64,000 nucleotides of DNA from Burkholderia sp. Ax-1724 (GTDB lineage Bacteria > Pseudomonadota > Gammaproteobacteria > Burkholderiales > Burkholderiaceae): contig NZ_VWWL01000016.1 of NCBI RefSeq assembly GCF_011752995.1, forward strand, positions 62,001 to 126,000, in the 5' to 3' direction. Shown in pieces: positions 9,064 through 18,263 of this stretch. The stretch's first letter is position 1, and the number at the start of each line of letters is the position of its first letter. Below the pieces are notes generated by a model. That model saw nothing but the letters and a program-made list of their open reading frames with translations, did not search any database and was not told the DNA's origin. Position numbers and translations under genes: made by a program.

Positions 9064-9315
9064 CGATTCGGCGATTATGGTTGCCCTTGGGCCGCATTGT
9101 CAAGGCAGGGAAATCCCCTTCATCATAGGTCGCGGCACATGACAACGCGCGCTTCGCGGCGCGCGAAAAAACCGCCGACGGCTATTCCCAGTATGCTTAC
9201 GGGCGATTTTTCAACTACCCTTTATAGCGATACGGAATAGGCACAAACGGGCCACACCCGGGCCGCACCCGTGCCCGCCCGACCGCCCGCCCCGCAAGCC
9301 GATAACGAGCCGAGC

Positions 9316-10245
9316 ATGTCCGAGACACCGCTGGATCTGAACCTGATCCCCTACCTCGTCGCGATGGAAGACACGCGCAACGTGAGCCGCGCCGCCGAGC
9401 AGCTCGGCGTGAGCCAGCCGCGCGTCAGCACCGCGCTCGGCCGGCTGCGCGAATACTTCGACGATCCGCTCTTCGTGCGCACCTCCAAAGGCATGGAGCC
9501 GACGCCGCGCGCGCTCGCGATCCTGCCCGCCGCGCGCGACGCGCTCCTGCGCATCGAGAAAGGCATGCTCGACGTGCAGGACTTCGAGCCGGCCACCAGC
9601 ACCCATACGTTTTCGATCGCGCTGTCCGACGTCGGTGAGATCGTGTTTCTGCCGCGGCTTTTGCAACTGTTCGCCGAGCGCGCGCCGTGCGCGAATCTGC
9701 GCTCGGTCACGCTGTCGCCGTCGCAGGTAGAACGCGGGCTCGAATCGGGCGACGTCGATCTGGCGGTCGGCTATTTCCCGGACCTCGCGGGCAATAACTT
9801 TTTCCAGCAGCGGCTTTTCACGCACCGCTTCATCTGCCTGATGCGCAGCGGCCATCCGCTCGCGAAGGCGCCGCTCACGCTCCAGCAGTACATCGCCTCG
9901 GGCCACGCGGTCGTGCGCTCCGAGGGACGCAGCCAGGAAGTGCTCGAACAGTATCTGGCGAAAAAGCGCATCAACCGCCGCGCGGTGCTCGAAACGCCGC
10001 ACTTCATGAGCCTGCCGTTTATCCTCGCGCGCACCGACCTGCTCGCGACGGTGCCGCACGCGATCGGCTTCGCCTATGTCTCCGAGCATGCGTCGATCAT
10101 GCTGGTCGAACCGCCGCTGCCGTTGCCGCGCTTCGATCTGCGGCAGCACTGGCATCGCAAGTTTCATAACGATCCGCGCGGCACGTGGCTGCGCGGCGTG
10201 GTCTCCGAGCTCTTCAACGACGCGATGGACGAATGGCCAAAGTAA
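9316..10245 (+). CDS. LysR-family transcriptional regulator, probable pca regulator
   Basis: 309-residue DNA-binding protein with an N-terminal winged helix-turn-helix (NVSRAAEQLGVSQPRVSTALGRLREYFDDPLFVRT, residues about 17-51) and a C-terminal effector-binding domain. Sequence style (LNLIPYLVAMEDTRN at the start, SDVGEIVFLPRLLQL later) places it in the NodD/NahR-like LysR branch. Divergent orientation to pcaIJBDC suggests it controls that operon, with beta-ketoadipate or protocatechuate as plausible inducers. The start at 9316 was chosen because the upstream in-frame codons encode only a Pro/Ala tail. Confidence 0.88.
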   Translation: MSETPLDLNLIPYLVAMEDTRNVSRAAEQLGVSQPRVSTALGRLREYFDDPLFVRTSKGMEPTPRALAILPAARDALLRIEKGMLDVQDFEPATSTHTFSIALSDVGEIVFLPRLLQLFAERAPCANLRSVTLSPSQVERGLESGDVDLAVGYFPDLAGNNFFQQRLFTHRFICLMRSGHPLAKAPLTLQQYIASGHAVVRSEGRSQEVLEQYLAKKRINRRAVLETPHFMSLPFILARTDLLATVPHAIGFAYVSEHASIMLVEPPLPLPRFDLRQHWHRKFHNDPRGTWLRGVVSELFNDAMDEWPK

Positions 10246-10413
10246 GCGTGCCGCTTCGCACGCGGGCGCGCGGCAATCGACGCGGTTCCCTCGCGCGCTC
10301 TGACCGCCGCCGGGAACTTCGACACCTTTGCGCGCAAACATGGAACAATGGCCGCAGTGACTGACCCCGCGCGCCACGCGCAGCGTCGCCGCGCGATCCA
10401 GGAGGAACGACGC

Positions 10414-11052
10414 ATGACCAGCAGCAAGGCAAAAAAGACCAAAACCGCAGCGGCCGAGCCCCGCCCGAGCCGCGAAGAAGCTGAAGCCGCCGTGCGCGTG
10501 CTGTTGCGCTGGGCCGGCGACGATCCGCGCCGCGAAGGGCTGCTCGACACGCCCGCGCGCGTGGTCCGCTCGTACGAGGAGTTCTTCGCGGGCTACCAGA
10601 CCGATCCGCGCGAAATCCTCGCCCGCACCTTCTCCGAAGTGGACGGCTACGACGAAATGATCGTGCTGAAGGACATCCGCTTCGAAAGCTATTGCGAGCA
10701 CCATATGGTGCCGATCATCGGCCGCGCGCACGTCGCCTATCTGCCGCAGCATCGCGTGGTGGGCATCTCGAAGCTCGCGCGGCTCGTCGATGCATTCGCG
10801 AAGCGTCTGCAGATCCAGGAAAAGATGACCGTGCAGATCGCCGATACGCTGAACGACGTGCTGCAACCGGCCGGCGTCGGCGTGATTCTCGAAGCCGCGC
10901 ACCAGTGCATGTCGACGCGCGGCGTGCATAAGGCCGGCGTCACGATGGTCACCTCGCGCATGCTCGGCACGTTCCGCACCGATCCGTCGACGCGCCGCGA
11001 GTTTCTGTCGATCGTCGGCAGCCCCGGCGGAATGGCGGTGCCGAATACGTGA
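10414..11052 (+). CDS. folE: GTP cyclohydrolase I
   Basis: Makes 7,8-dihydroneopterin triphosphate from GTP, the first step of tetrahydrofolate or tetrahydropterin synthesis. Zinc ligands are visible as C94 and H97 in SYCEHHMVP and C165 in HQCMSTRGV. The catalytic core from about residue 25 is full length (212 residues overall). A strong AGGAGG ribosome-binding site decides the ATG at 10414 over an in-frame start at 10348. The Lys/Ala-rich N-terminal 20 residues are typical of beta-proteobacterial FolE1. Confidence 0.95.
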   Translation: MTSSKAKKTKTAAAEPRPSREEAEAAVRVLLRWAGDDPRREGLLDTPARVVRSYEEFFAGYQTDPREILARTFSEVDGYDEMIVLKDIRFESYCEHHMVPIIGRAHVAYLPQHRVVGISKLARLVDAFAKRLQIQEKMTVQIADTLNDVLQPAGVGVILEAAHQCMSTRGVHKAGVTMVTSRMLGTFRTDPSTRREFLSIVGSPGGMAVPNT

Positions 11053-11140
11053 GCGGGATCAGGGCTCGAGACTTCTTCCGAATGCCCGAGCCTTGCCTTG
11101 CAGGCCGTCGCGGCCCCTGACGCTGACCACTGAAGCTGGC

Positions 11141-11180
11141 CGCTGAAGCCGGTCAAGTGAAGCCGGTCAAGTGAAGCCGG
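11141..11180. repeat. 14-bp tandem repeat upstream of the DedA gene
   Basis: About two and a half copies of a 14-bp unit (core GAAGCCGGTCAAGT) follow a degenerate copy GAAGCTGGCCGCT. The unit makes an in-frame GTG at 11171 that could be mistaken for a start. A related degenerate repeat follows the same gene at 12364-12423. Confidence 0.6.
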
Positions 11181-11236
11181 CCAGGGCCAGCCGCCCCGGC
11201 AGCATCAGCCCAACCGCAGGAACAGGAGCGCCTCAA

Positions 11237-12334
11237 TTGGTAGAGCTTCCGTCGTCGGCGATTTCCACCTGGGGCGGCGCAATCGTATTCGCCAATGTCT
11301 TGCTGACGCGCCTCGGCATGCCGATTCCCGCGGTCCCGGTGCTGCTGTTCGCGGGCTCGGCGATCGCCGCCGGCACGTTGTCGTTCTGGCCGGTGCTCGG
11401 CGCGGCCGTGCTCGGCGCAGTGCTCGGCGACGGCGCCTGGTTCGCCGCGGGCCGTCTCTATGGCCGCAAGCTGCTGGCAGCGCTCGGCCGTCTGTCGCCG
11501 GCCGTCGATACGCGGCTCGACATGGCGCGCTCGCTCTTCGAGCACTATGGCGTGCCGCTCGTGTCGATCTCGAAGTTCGTACCGGGGCTCGGCCTCATCA
11601 CCCCGCCGCTGATGGGCACGACCGCCGTCGATGCCCGCATCTACGCGCTCTGGGATGTCATGAGCGCGCTCGGCTGGGCGACGTTCTGGCTGCTGGGCGG
11701 CGCGGCGGTCCAAAGAGAGCTGCATATGCTGCGCGCGTTCGTCGAATCGCGCGGCGGCACGCTCGCCGATCTCCTGCTCGCCGCGGCGCTCGCGTATCTG
11801 CTGTATCGCCTGTATGCGCGCGACCGGGGGCGGCGGCTCGCGCGCGCAGCCTCGCTGCAAGCCTCGCTGCAGTCATCCATGCAACCCGCGCGGCCCGCGC
11901 CGAAAATCGCGCGCGGCTGGCGCCGCATGGCGCCGTCGCAAGTCTTCGATGCCCGGCCCGGCGCGCCGCTGCTCGACTCGACGCACGGCATCCCCGGCGC
12001 GCTCGCGCTCGATCCGCATTCGCCCGAGCAGCTCGACGGTGCGCTGCGTGCGCACGACATGGTGATCTACTGCATCTGCCCGGACAGCGCGACCGCGCTC
12101 GACGTCTCGCAACGGATGCGCAGCAACGGCTATACGCGGATTCGAGCGCTACGCGGCGGGCTCGACGCATGGCAGCGGCGCGGCTTTCCGGTCGGCTTGC
12201 CGGCGCATAAGGATGGACAGATTGCGGCGGCCACGAAGATGCCGCGCTCGCGCGGCGACACGCAGGATGCGATCACGCTGCGCGGTTTCGCGCCACGCAG
12301 CGCGCCGCGTGTAAGCCGCGTCAGGGCAAGTTGA
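11237..12334 (+). CDS. DedA-family membrane protein fused to a C-terminal rhodanese-like domain
   Basis: Residues about 10-205 form a DedA/SNARE-associated membrane domain: several hydrophobic helices, FVPGLGLITPPLMG matching the F-x-R-x-x-P-G-type re-entrant region, and GDGAWFAAGRLYGRK. After an Arg/Ala-rich linker, residues about 240-345 form a rhodanese domain with active-site Cys in VIYCICPDSATA and a terminal RALRGGLDAWQRRGFPV. DedA proteins are lipid scramblase/transporters needed for membrane homeostasis; the attached rhodanese may sense or transfer sulfur, but that role is unknown. The TTG at 11237 has AGGAG 8 nt upstream and is preferred to a GTG inside the upstream repeat. Confidence 0.82.
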   Translation: MVELPSSAISTWGGAIVFANVLLTRLGMPIPAVPVLLFAGSAIAAGTLSFWPVLGAAVLGAVLGDGAWFAAGRLYGRKLLAALGRLSPAVDTRLDMARSLFEHYGVPLVSISKFVPGLGLITPPLMGTTAVDARIYALWDVMSALGWATFWLLGGAAVQRELHMLRAFVESRGGTLADLLLAAALAYLLYRLYARDRGRRLARAASLQASLQSSMQPARPAPKIARGWRRMAPSQVFDARPGAPLLDSTHGIPGALALDPHSPEQLDGALRAHDMVIYCICPDSATALDVSQRMRSNGYTRIRALRGGLDAWQRRGFPVGLPAHKDGQIAAATKMPRSRGDTQDAITLRGFAPRSAPRVSRVRAS

Positions 12335-12363
12335 AGCGGAGTCAGGCGGGGGTAAAGCAAGGC

Positions 12364-12423
12364 CAGGCGGGCTCAAGCAGGCTCAAGCGGATTGAAGCGG
12401 CTTCAAGCGCATCGAGGCGCACC
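12364..12423. repeat. Degenerate 10-bp tandem repeat
   Basis: About six decamers of the form CAAGCGGNTT follow one another in the short intergenic region between the DedA-rhodanese gene and the diguanylate cyclase gene. The units differ by one to four bases, so the array is old. Function unknown. Confidence 0.55.
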
Positions 12424-12552
12424 GTGCCGCACGGCGGCAATCGCGAAGCCACGCGGCACGGCCACAACGACACAAGGGCCGCACCAGCGCCGCTTCAGCC
12501 CCGCATGCGCTTTGCTTTGCGCCACATGCCTTGCCGCACAAAGCACCGATAC

Positions 12553-14121
12553 CTACGCCCCCTGCGTCGCCGCGCACTCGTCCCATTGCGCCGATCTCGT
12601 GCGATTGCGTCCCTGCTCCTTGGCGATATACAACTGCTGATCGGCGGTAGCCAGCAATTCGAGCGCGCTGCCGCCATGCGCGGGCATCGCGCTCGCGCAA
12701 CCGACGCTCACCGTCACTGCAAGCGGCGTATCGTGCCCGCGCTCGATCGCCAGGCTTGCCACCTTGCGGCGAATCTGCTCGGCAACCTCGAAGGCGCCCT
12801 GCGCCGTCGTGTCCGGCAGCAGCACCACGAACTCCTCGCCGCCATAGCGTGCGACCAGATCGGCCGGGCGCCGCGCAACCGACGAGATGCAACGGGCCAC
12901 CGCGATCAGCGTTTCGTCGCCGCTCGCATGACCATAGGTATCGTTGAAGCGCTTGAAGTGATCGATATCGACAAACAGCACCGACAACGGCTGCTGCTCG
13001 CGCCGCGCGCGTCCCCATTCTTCGTCGAGCCGTTTGTCGAGCACGCGGCGATTGCTGAGCCGCGTCAGCGGATCGGTCGCGGCAAGCCGCACCAGCGCGG
13101 CCTGCGCGCGCTGCTTGTCGCGCAATGCAAACGCCAGCAGCCACGACACGAAAACGAAGACGCCGCCGAATACGAACGTCAGCGCAACGGCAATCTCGGT
13201 GCGGTGCCGCCACGGTTCGAGCACGTCGTCGACGGCAGGCGCCACCACCGCGATCAGCGGCGTGCCCGGTACATGCGCGTAGCTATAGATGCGGCGCACG
13301 CCGTCGACGGCCGCGACCGACAGATAGGTCCCGGCATCGTGCGTGGCCATCGTCTGAAAGGAGAGCGACTTCGCGATACTCGCACCGATATCGCGCGCGA
13401 CAAACGGCTTGCGCGCAAGCAGCGTGCCGTCGCTCATCGCGATAAACACCGAGCCCTGTTTGCCGGGATCGACGCGATCGATCAGATGCTGGAAATACTC
13501 GATGCGAATCGCGATCAGCGCGATACCGGCAAAGCCGCCCTGCTCGTCGTTGATGCGCCGCGTCAGCGCAATCGACAGTTTGTTGTCGCGCAGCCGCGAG
13601 CGGTAAGGATGCGAGAAAAACAGGCCGGCCGCCGGATTGCGCTGCTGCGCCTGAAAATAATCGCGGTCGTCGAGACGAACCGCGGGGTGGGCGTCGTCGT
13701 ATTGCGCGACCATGACTGCGCCATTGGCGCCGATCAGATAGGCGCCGCCGAGATAGGGCGCGGTGGTCGCGCGCTCGAACAGCAGCGAGCGCCGCACCTT
13801 GACGGGCAATGCCGAGATAACCGGATTGCGCGCGCCGTCCACCATCGATTGCAGCGACAGGTCGTAGATTTCGACGTTGCGCGCGAGATCCGCGGAAATG
13901 ATCGAGACGAGATTGCGCGAGGTCTGCCGCGCATGATCGAGCGTTTCGGTGCGGCCCGCGTCGAGCGTCAATAGCGTCAGCACCGCCATGAGCGTGGCGA
14001 CCAGCGTGCCCGCCACGCCGGCGAGCCATGGCCGGTTGCCGAGGTAGCGCGTCATGGCGGCCCTGCCGAGATGAAACATCGTATGCAACCGCCACAGCAG
14101 CGTCCGCCATGCCACGCTCAT
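12553..14121 (-). CDS. Membrane diguanylate cyclase with periplasmic Cache-type sensor
   Basis: 522 residues. One transmembrane helix lies near residues 33-55. A large periplasmic region of the dCache type follows (LDDRDYFQAQQ, FSHPYRSRLRDNKLSIALTRR). A second helix near 315-340 leads into a GGDEF domain. The active site is GGEEF, and an RxxD I-site (RPAD) lies five residues before it, so the enzyme should synthesise cyclic di-GMP with product inhibition. The substrate segment FVDIDHFKRFNDTYGH is intact. The ATG at 14121 has GGAGAG upstream. It stands alone on the minus strand, so the partner pathway is not visible. Confidence 0.92.
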   Translation of the reverse strand: MSVAWRTLLWRLHTMFHLGRAAMTRYLGNRPWLAGVAGTLVATLMAVLTLLTLDAGRTETLDHARQTSRNLVSIISADLARNVEIYDLSLQSMVDGARNPVISALPVKVRRSLLFERATTAPYLGGAYLIGANGAVMVAQYDDAHPAVRLDDRDYFQAQQRNPAAGLFFSHPYRSRLRDNKLSIALTRRINDEQGGFAGIALIAIRIEYFQHLIDRVDPGKQGSVFIAMSDGTLLARKPFVARDIGASIAKSLSFQTMATHDAGTYLSVAAVDGVRRIYSYAHVPGTPLIAVVAPAVDDVLEPWRHRTEIAVALTFVFGGVFVFVSWLLAFALRDKQRAQAALVRLAATDPLTRLSNRRVLDKRLDEEWGRARREQQPLSVLFVDIDHFKRFNDTYGHASGDETLIAVARCISSVARRPADLVARYGGEEFVVLLPDTTAQGAFEVAEQIRRKVASLAIERGHDTPLAVTVSVGCASAMPAHGGSALELLATADQQLYIAKEQGRNRTRSAQWDECAATQGA

Positions 14122-14264
14122 CAACTCTCCTTTCGCGGACGATTCCGCCGCGGCGTCGTTGCGCCGCGGCCTACACCCCGGTCATGCTTCGAATCTGGCA
14201 GGCCCGCGCGGCGTCGGCGAGCCGAACTGCGTCGCACTGCATCGCACTGCGTAAGCGCGTGCGA

Positions 14265-15107
14265 TCAGCGCAGCAATCCGGCCACCACGCGCAAATGGCG
14301 CTTGCGCTCCTTATCGAGCCACTGCAGCGCGCCGTCGAAATCGCCGGCGCCGGCCAGCAATGCGGCATTGTCGCGCAACAGCGCCTCGCTTGCGACCGTG
14401 TCGTTCAGCTCGCCGAAGCATTTCTGGATGCGCTTTAAACGCTTGAGCGTGCGCTTCTGGCCGCCCTTCAGAACCGGCCCGAAAAACTCGAACAGATAGC
14501 GCAGTTTCTTGCCCGCTTTCCTGACGTCGTGAAAAGCCGCGTAATCGGAGCGCTTTGCGCGGCTTGCGCGTTTGACGCGCTTTTTCATCGACCGCTTCGA
14601 TGCGCTGACGCGCTTGAACGCAAATTGACGCAGCGCAATACGCGGTGCGTGCGCGGTATTCAGTTCCGCCGTCGTGCGCGTGAATGCATCGCGCAGCAGA
14701 TGCTTGACATCCGCATTCAGAAGCGTTTGGCGGCTAACCGCAAGCGTTTCGCCGCGTGCTTCCTCGAGCCTGGGTATCAGTTCCCGCACGCCGCTGTGCC
14801 GCGCGAGCAATTCGATCAGGATGTCCCAGTCGCGCGTCTTGCCGGCCGCGCTCGCGAGAAACTGATAGACCGCGCGCTGGCGTGCATTCTCGCCCTCGTC
14901 GAGCAACGGCGCGAAGGCCCACCACAATGAGCGCAAGCGCCGCAACGATACGCGCAGCTCGTGCAGCGCTTCGGGCGACGGGTCCTGATGCACCGCCTCG
15001 GCAAGTTCGATCGCCTCGCCGATCAGCGGCCTGGCATAGGATGCAAATGCCTGCTGCGCCGAAGCGTCCTGCGCCAGTTGGCTGGTTGTCCCGCTGTCTT
15101 GCTTCAT
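14265..15107 (-). CDS. CHAD-domain protein
   Basis: 280 residues, nearly all one CHAD (conserved histidine alpha-helical) domain. Characteristic pieces are EALHELRVSLRRLRSLWWAF, a cluster of Lys/Arg (SKRSMKKRVKRASRAKR), FHDVRKAGKKLRYLFEFF and LGELNDTVAS. CHAD domains bind inorganic polyphosphate through these basic residues and histidines. The neighbours Pit and PPK2 fit that role. No CYTH domain is attached. The ATG at 15107 follows GGGGAG; a longer in-frame start would run into promoter-like sequence. Confidence 0.88.
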   Translation of the reverse strand: MKQDSGTTSQLAQDASAQQAFASYARPLIGEAIELAEAVHQDPSPEALHELRVSLRRLRSLWWAFAPLLDEGENARQRAVYQFLASAAGKTRDWDILIELLARHSGVRELIPRLEEARGETLAVSRQTLLNADVKHLLRDAFTRTTAELNTAHAPRIALRQFAFKRVSASKRSMKKRVKRASRAKRSDYAAFHDVRKAGKKLRYLFEFFGPVLKGGQKRTLKRLKRIQKCFGELNDTVASEALLRDNAALLAGAGDFDGALQWLDKERKRHLRVVAGLLR

Positions 15108-15616
15108 CGACACTCCCCCGCAACACGACGTTACTTTGAGGGTAGCAAAAAGGGGACTCATCGGGTATGCAACCCATTCGATACCCTCGATACGCATAAA
15201 AACGCCCGCAAATATTTCCCACGCGCATCCATACCCGTACACTCTTCCTTGCAGCACGATGGCGCCGCGTGTCGCGAGCGTCTATCTTGATCTATACGCG
15301 GGCGGCGCAATCGTCGAGCCGCGCAGCACGCCATCATCACCGCGCACCACGAGGGTTTCGCTCCACACGCGGGCTTCTCCGGTCAACGCAGCACCAGCAC
15401 GTCGTAACGGGCCGCCGGCCCGGTTCGCTTCGGACATCCGTGCGCTTGCGTCCGCCATGCGGGAAAACCCCTTTTCCGGCGCGGCGCACCGCCACGTAGC
15501 GACTGCCACGCCTTCGTTAAGCAGACCCTGTAGTGCCGTCACGCAATTGTCATTATTACGACATGTAAAGAAAGCAGCATCGGAAACTCTGCGACTCACT
15601 TTTTGGGGCTCATGTC
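15108..15616. other. Intergenic promoter region between CHAD and Pit genes
   Basis: 509 bp. An open frame on the minus strand (15282-15599) has no recognisable domain and its 5' end overlaps the AT-rich sequence just before the Pit start, so I do not call it a gene. At 15547-15562 there is a dyad TGTC-N8-GACA; it begins with a TTGTCAT-like half-site resembling part of a Pho box, but a second proper half-site is missing. Nothing else stands out. Confidence 0.35.
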
Positions 15617-17203
15617 ATGCCGGAACTCTCGTATCCGCAACCAGGCGCTGCTAGCGGCAAAGGGCGCAATTTCGGCCTGTTTATCTTTCTCGCCCTGCTC
15701 GGCGCCGGCGTCATCTATTGCGCCGTCAATCTGCTCGACGATCTGCAACCCGTTCGCGAAAGCTCGTTCCTGCCGTATCTGCTGCTCGCTATCGCACTGC
15801 TGATCGCGCTCGGCTTCGAGTTCGTCAACGGCTTTCACGATACGGCCAACGCGGTCGCCACCGTGATCTATACCCACTCGCTGACACCGAACCTCGCGGT
15901 CGTCTGGTCCGGCGCGTGGAATTTTCTCGGCGTGCTGACGTCGAGCGGTGCGGTCGCATTCGGCATCCTGCAACTGCTGCCGGTCGAATTGATCCTGCAG
16001 GTCGGCAGCAGCGCGGGCTTTGCGATGGTGTTCGCACTGCTGATCGCCGCGATCATCTGGAATCTCGGCACCTGGTATTTCGGGTTGCCGTCGTCGAGCT
16101 CGCATACGCTGATCGGCTCGATCATCGGCGTGGGCCTGATGAATCAGATGATGCACGGTGCGAGCGGCACGAGCGGCGTCGACTGGAACCAGGCGCTCGG
16201 CGTCGGCAAGTCGCTGCTGTTTTCGCCGATCGTGGGCTTTCTGCTCGCCGGCCTGCTGCTGCTGATCCTGAAAGCGGTCGTGCGCGTGCCGGCGCTCTAT
16301 GCCGAGCCGAAGGGCAAGGAGCCGCCGCCGTTCTGGATTCGCTGTCTGCTGATTCTGACCTGCACGGGCGTGTCGTTCGCACACGGCTCGAACGACGGCC
16401 AGAAAGGCATGGGCCTCATCATGCTGATCCTGATCGGCACGGTGCCGACCGCCTATGCGCTAAACAAGGCGGTCACCGCCGAGCAAACGCAGAATTTCGT
16501 CGCCGTCGCGCAGCAAACCGCGACGACGCTCGCGAACTATACGCAGGGCGCGGCGCCTTCGGCCAATCCGCGCGCCGATGTCGAAGAGTTCGTACGCACA
16601 CGCCATCTGACGCCGGCCACGCTGCCCGCGCTGCAACAGCTGACCGCGCAGATCGGCAGCCAGGTCGGCTCATCGGGCTCGATGGCCGCGGTGCCGCAAG
16701 GTATCGTCGATAACGTGCGCAACAATATGTATGTCACGTCCGAAGCGATCCGCCTGATGCAGAAGGCCAACCAGCCGCAGTTCGCGCCGGAGCATGCGAA
16801 GGTGATCGGCAACTTCAGAACGCAGATCGATCACGCCACCAAGTTCATTCCGACATGGGTCAAGGTGGCGGTCGCGATCGCGCTGGGGCTCGGCACGATG
16901 GTCGGCTGGAAGCGCATCGTCGTGACGGTCGGCGAAAAGATCGGCAAGCAGCATCTGACCTATGGCCAGGGCGCGGCGGCCGAAGTCGTGGCAATGGTGA
17001 CGATCGGCGCCGCCGACGTATACGGCCTGCCGGTTTCGACGACCCATGTGCTCTCGTCCGGCGTGGCCGGCGCGATGGCGGCCAATGGCTCGGGTCTGCA
17101 ATGGAGCACGGTGCGCAGCCTGATCCTTGCGTGGGTGCTGACGCTGCCCGCTTCGATCGCGCTCGCCGCGGGTCTGTACTGGCTGTTCCGGACGGTGTTC
17201 TAA
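15617..17203 (+). CDS. pit: Pit-family inorganic phosphate transporter
   Basis: 528-residue membrane permease of the PiT/PHO-4 family that symports (metal-)phosphate with protons. Both family signatures are present: GFHDTANAVATVIYT near residue 72 and SFAHGSNDGQKGMG near 255. There are ten or more hydrophobic segments and a long hydrophilic loop of about 130 residues before the last helices. It lies between a CHAD polyphosphate-binding protein and PPK2, suggesting phosphate uptake linked to polyphosphate handling. Confidence 0.93.
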   Translation: MPELSYPQPGAASGKGRNFGLFIFLALLGAGVIYCAVNLLDDLQPVRESSFLPYLLLAIALLIALGFEFVNGFHDTANAVATVIYTHSLTPNLAVVWSGAWNFLGVLTSSGAVAFGILQLLPVELILQVGSSAGFAMVFALLIAAIIWNLGTWYFGLPSSSSHTLIGSIIGVGLMNQMMHGASGTSGVDWNQALGVGKSLLFSPIVGFLLAGLLLLILKAVVRVPALYAEPKGKEPPPFWIRCLLILTCTGVSFAHGSNDGQKGMGLIMLILIGTVPTAYALNKAVTAEQTQNFVAVAQQTATTLANYTQGAAPSANPRADVEEFVRTRHLTPATLPALQQLTAQIGSQVGSSGSMAAVPQGIVDNVRNNMYVTSEAIRLMQKANQPQFAPEHAKVIGNFRTQIDHATKFIPTWVKVAVAIALGLGTMVGWKRIVVTVGEKIGKQHLTYGQGAAAEVVAMVTIGAADVYGLPVSTTHVLSSGVAGAMAANGSGLQWSTVRSLILAWVLTLPASIALAAGLYWLFRTVF

Positions 17204-17216
17204 GCTTGAGTGTCCA

Positions 17217-17292
17217 GGCCGGCGGTTGATGTAACCGCCGGCCTCGCCAATAAAAAAACGCGGTACGTAGAAAACGTACCGCGCTTTTTTTT
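17217..17292. terminator. Tandem hairpins, bidirectional terminator between pit and ppk2
   Basis: A first stem (GGCCGGCGGTT and complement, 17217-17243) is followed by a second stem (GCGGTACGT and complement). The second is flanked by seven A on its left (17252-17258) and eight T on its right (17285-17292). It can therefore terminate both the plus-strand pit transcript and the converging minus-strand ppk2 transcript. Confidence 0.88.
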
Positions 17293-17336
17293 GCCCTGCT
17301 ATTTGATACCGCCAATCTGATACCGCCAATCGCTCC

Positions 17337-18263
17337 TCAATACACCTCGGGCACGATCATCGTCTGCGGCACCGGCTGACGGCTATAGTCTTCGTGATAG
17401 ACGCGCGACGGCAAATCGATCTGCGCATGCTCGATCTCGTGATACGGCACCTGGCTCAGCAGATGCTGAATACAGTTCAGGCGCGCGCGCTTCTTGTCGA
17501 CGGCCTGCACGACCCACCACGGCGCCTCGGGAATATGCGAGCGCTGCAGCATCACTTCCTTGGCCTGCGTATACGCTTCCCAACGGCGCCGGCTTTCCAG
17601 GTCCATCGGACTCAGCTTCCATTGCTTGAGCGGATCGTGAATGCGGTTCTGGAAGCGGATTTCCTGCTCTTCGTCGGTAATCGAAAACCAGTATTTGATA
17701 ATCTGCACGCCGCTGCGCACGAGCATCTTTTCGAACTCCGGCACCGAGCGGAAAAACTCTTCGTACTCTTCATCGGTGCAGAAATTCATCACGCGCTCGA
17801 CACCCGCGCGGTTGTACCAGCTACGGTCGAACAGCACCATCTCGCCGCCCGCGGGCAGATGCGAGACATAGCGCTGGAAATACCATTGCGTGCGCTCGCG
17901 GTTATTCGGCGCGGGCAGCGCAGCGACGCGGCAGACGCGCGGATTAAGCCGCTGCGTAATGCGCTTGATCGCACCGCCCTTGCCGGCCGCGTCGCGCCCC
18001 TCGAAGATCACGACGACCCGATGGCCGGTCTGCACGATCCAGTCCTGTAGCTTGACCAGTTCGCCCTGCAAGCGGAATAGCTCGCGGAAGTACTGCTTGC
18101 GCGCCTCGCGATGCTCGGGCGTAAAGCTGTCCGGGCCGTCGATAATGCGGTCATCGACTTCCATTTCGAGCTCTTCGTCATAGGCATCGATGAGGTCCTC
18201 TTCGAAACGGCGTTGCCGCTCCGCCATGACTTCGGCTTCGGATCTCGGGTCAAGCTCTTTCAT
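17337..18263 (-). CDS. ppk2: Polyphosphate kinase 2
   Basis: 308-residue PPK2-family enzyme that transfers phosphate between polyphosphate and nucleotides. Walker A is EGRDAAGKGG (about 88-97), the lid region is NNRERTQWYFQRYVSHLP, and Walker B is MVLFDRSWYNRAG (about 142-154). One PPK2 domain with an acidic N-terminal extension of about 55 residues suggests a class I enzyme (NDP phosphorylation); class cannot be fixed by eye. It converges with pit across a shared terminator. Confidence 0.94.
   Translation of the reverse strand: MKELDPRSEAEVMAERQRRFEEDLIDAYDEELEMEVDDRIIDGPDSFTPEHREARKQYFRELFRLQGELVKLQDWIVQTGHRVVVIFEGRDAAGKGGAIKRITQRLNPRVCRVAALPAPNNRERTQWYFQRYVSHLPAGGEMVLFDRSWYNRAGVERVMNFCTDEEYEEFFRSVPEFEKMLVRSGVQIIKYWFSITDEEQEIRFQNRIHDPLKQWKLSPMDLESRRRWEAYTQAKEVMLQRSHIPEAPWWVVQAVDKKRARLNCIQHLLSQVPYHEIEHAQIDLPSRVYHEDYSRQPVPQTMIVPEVY

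Noticed and set aside
9143..9167. GC hairpin near a run of A upstream of the LysR gene, considered as a terminator
   Set aside because: The T tract would precede rather than follow the stem on the minus strand, and the plus strand has A residues after it.
9211..10929. Long open frame on the minus strand (572 codons) opposite the LysR and folE genes
   Set aside because: It is an antisense shadow produced by high third-position GC; the plus-strand genes have clear domains and ribosome-binding sites.
15547..15562. Pho box before the Pit gene
   Set aside because: Only one half-site resembles the consensus; the second is absent, so it is mentioned only as a dyad.
15282..15599. 105-codon minus-strand frame between the CHAD and Pit genes
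   Set aside because: No recognisable domain, and its 5' end overlaps the AT-rich promoter region of the Pit gene. It remains possible but unsupported.
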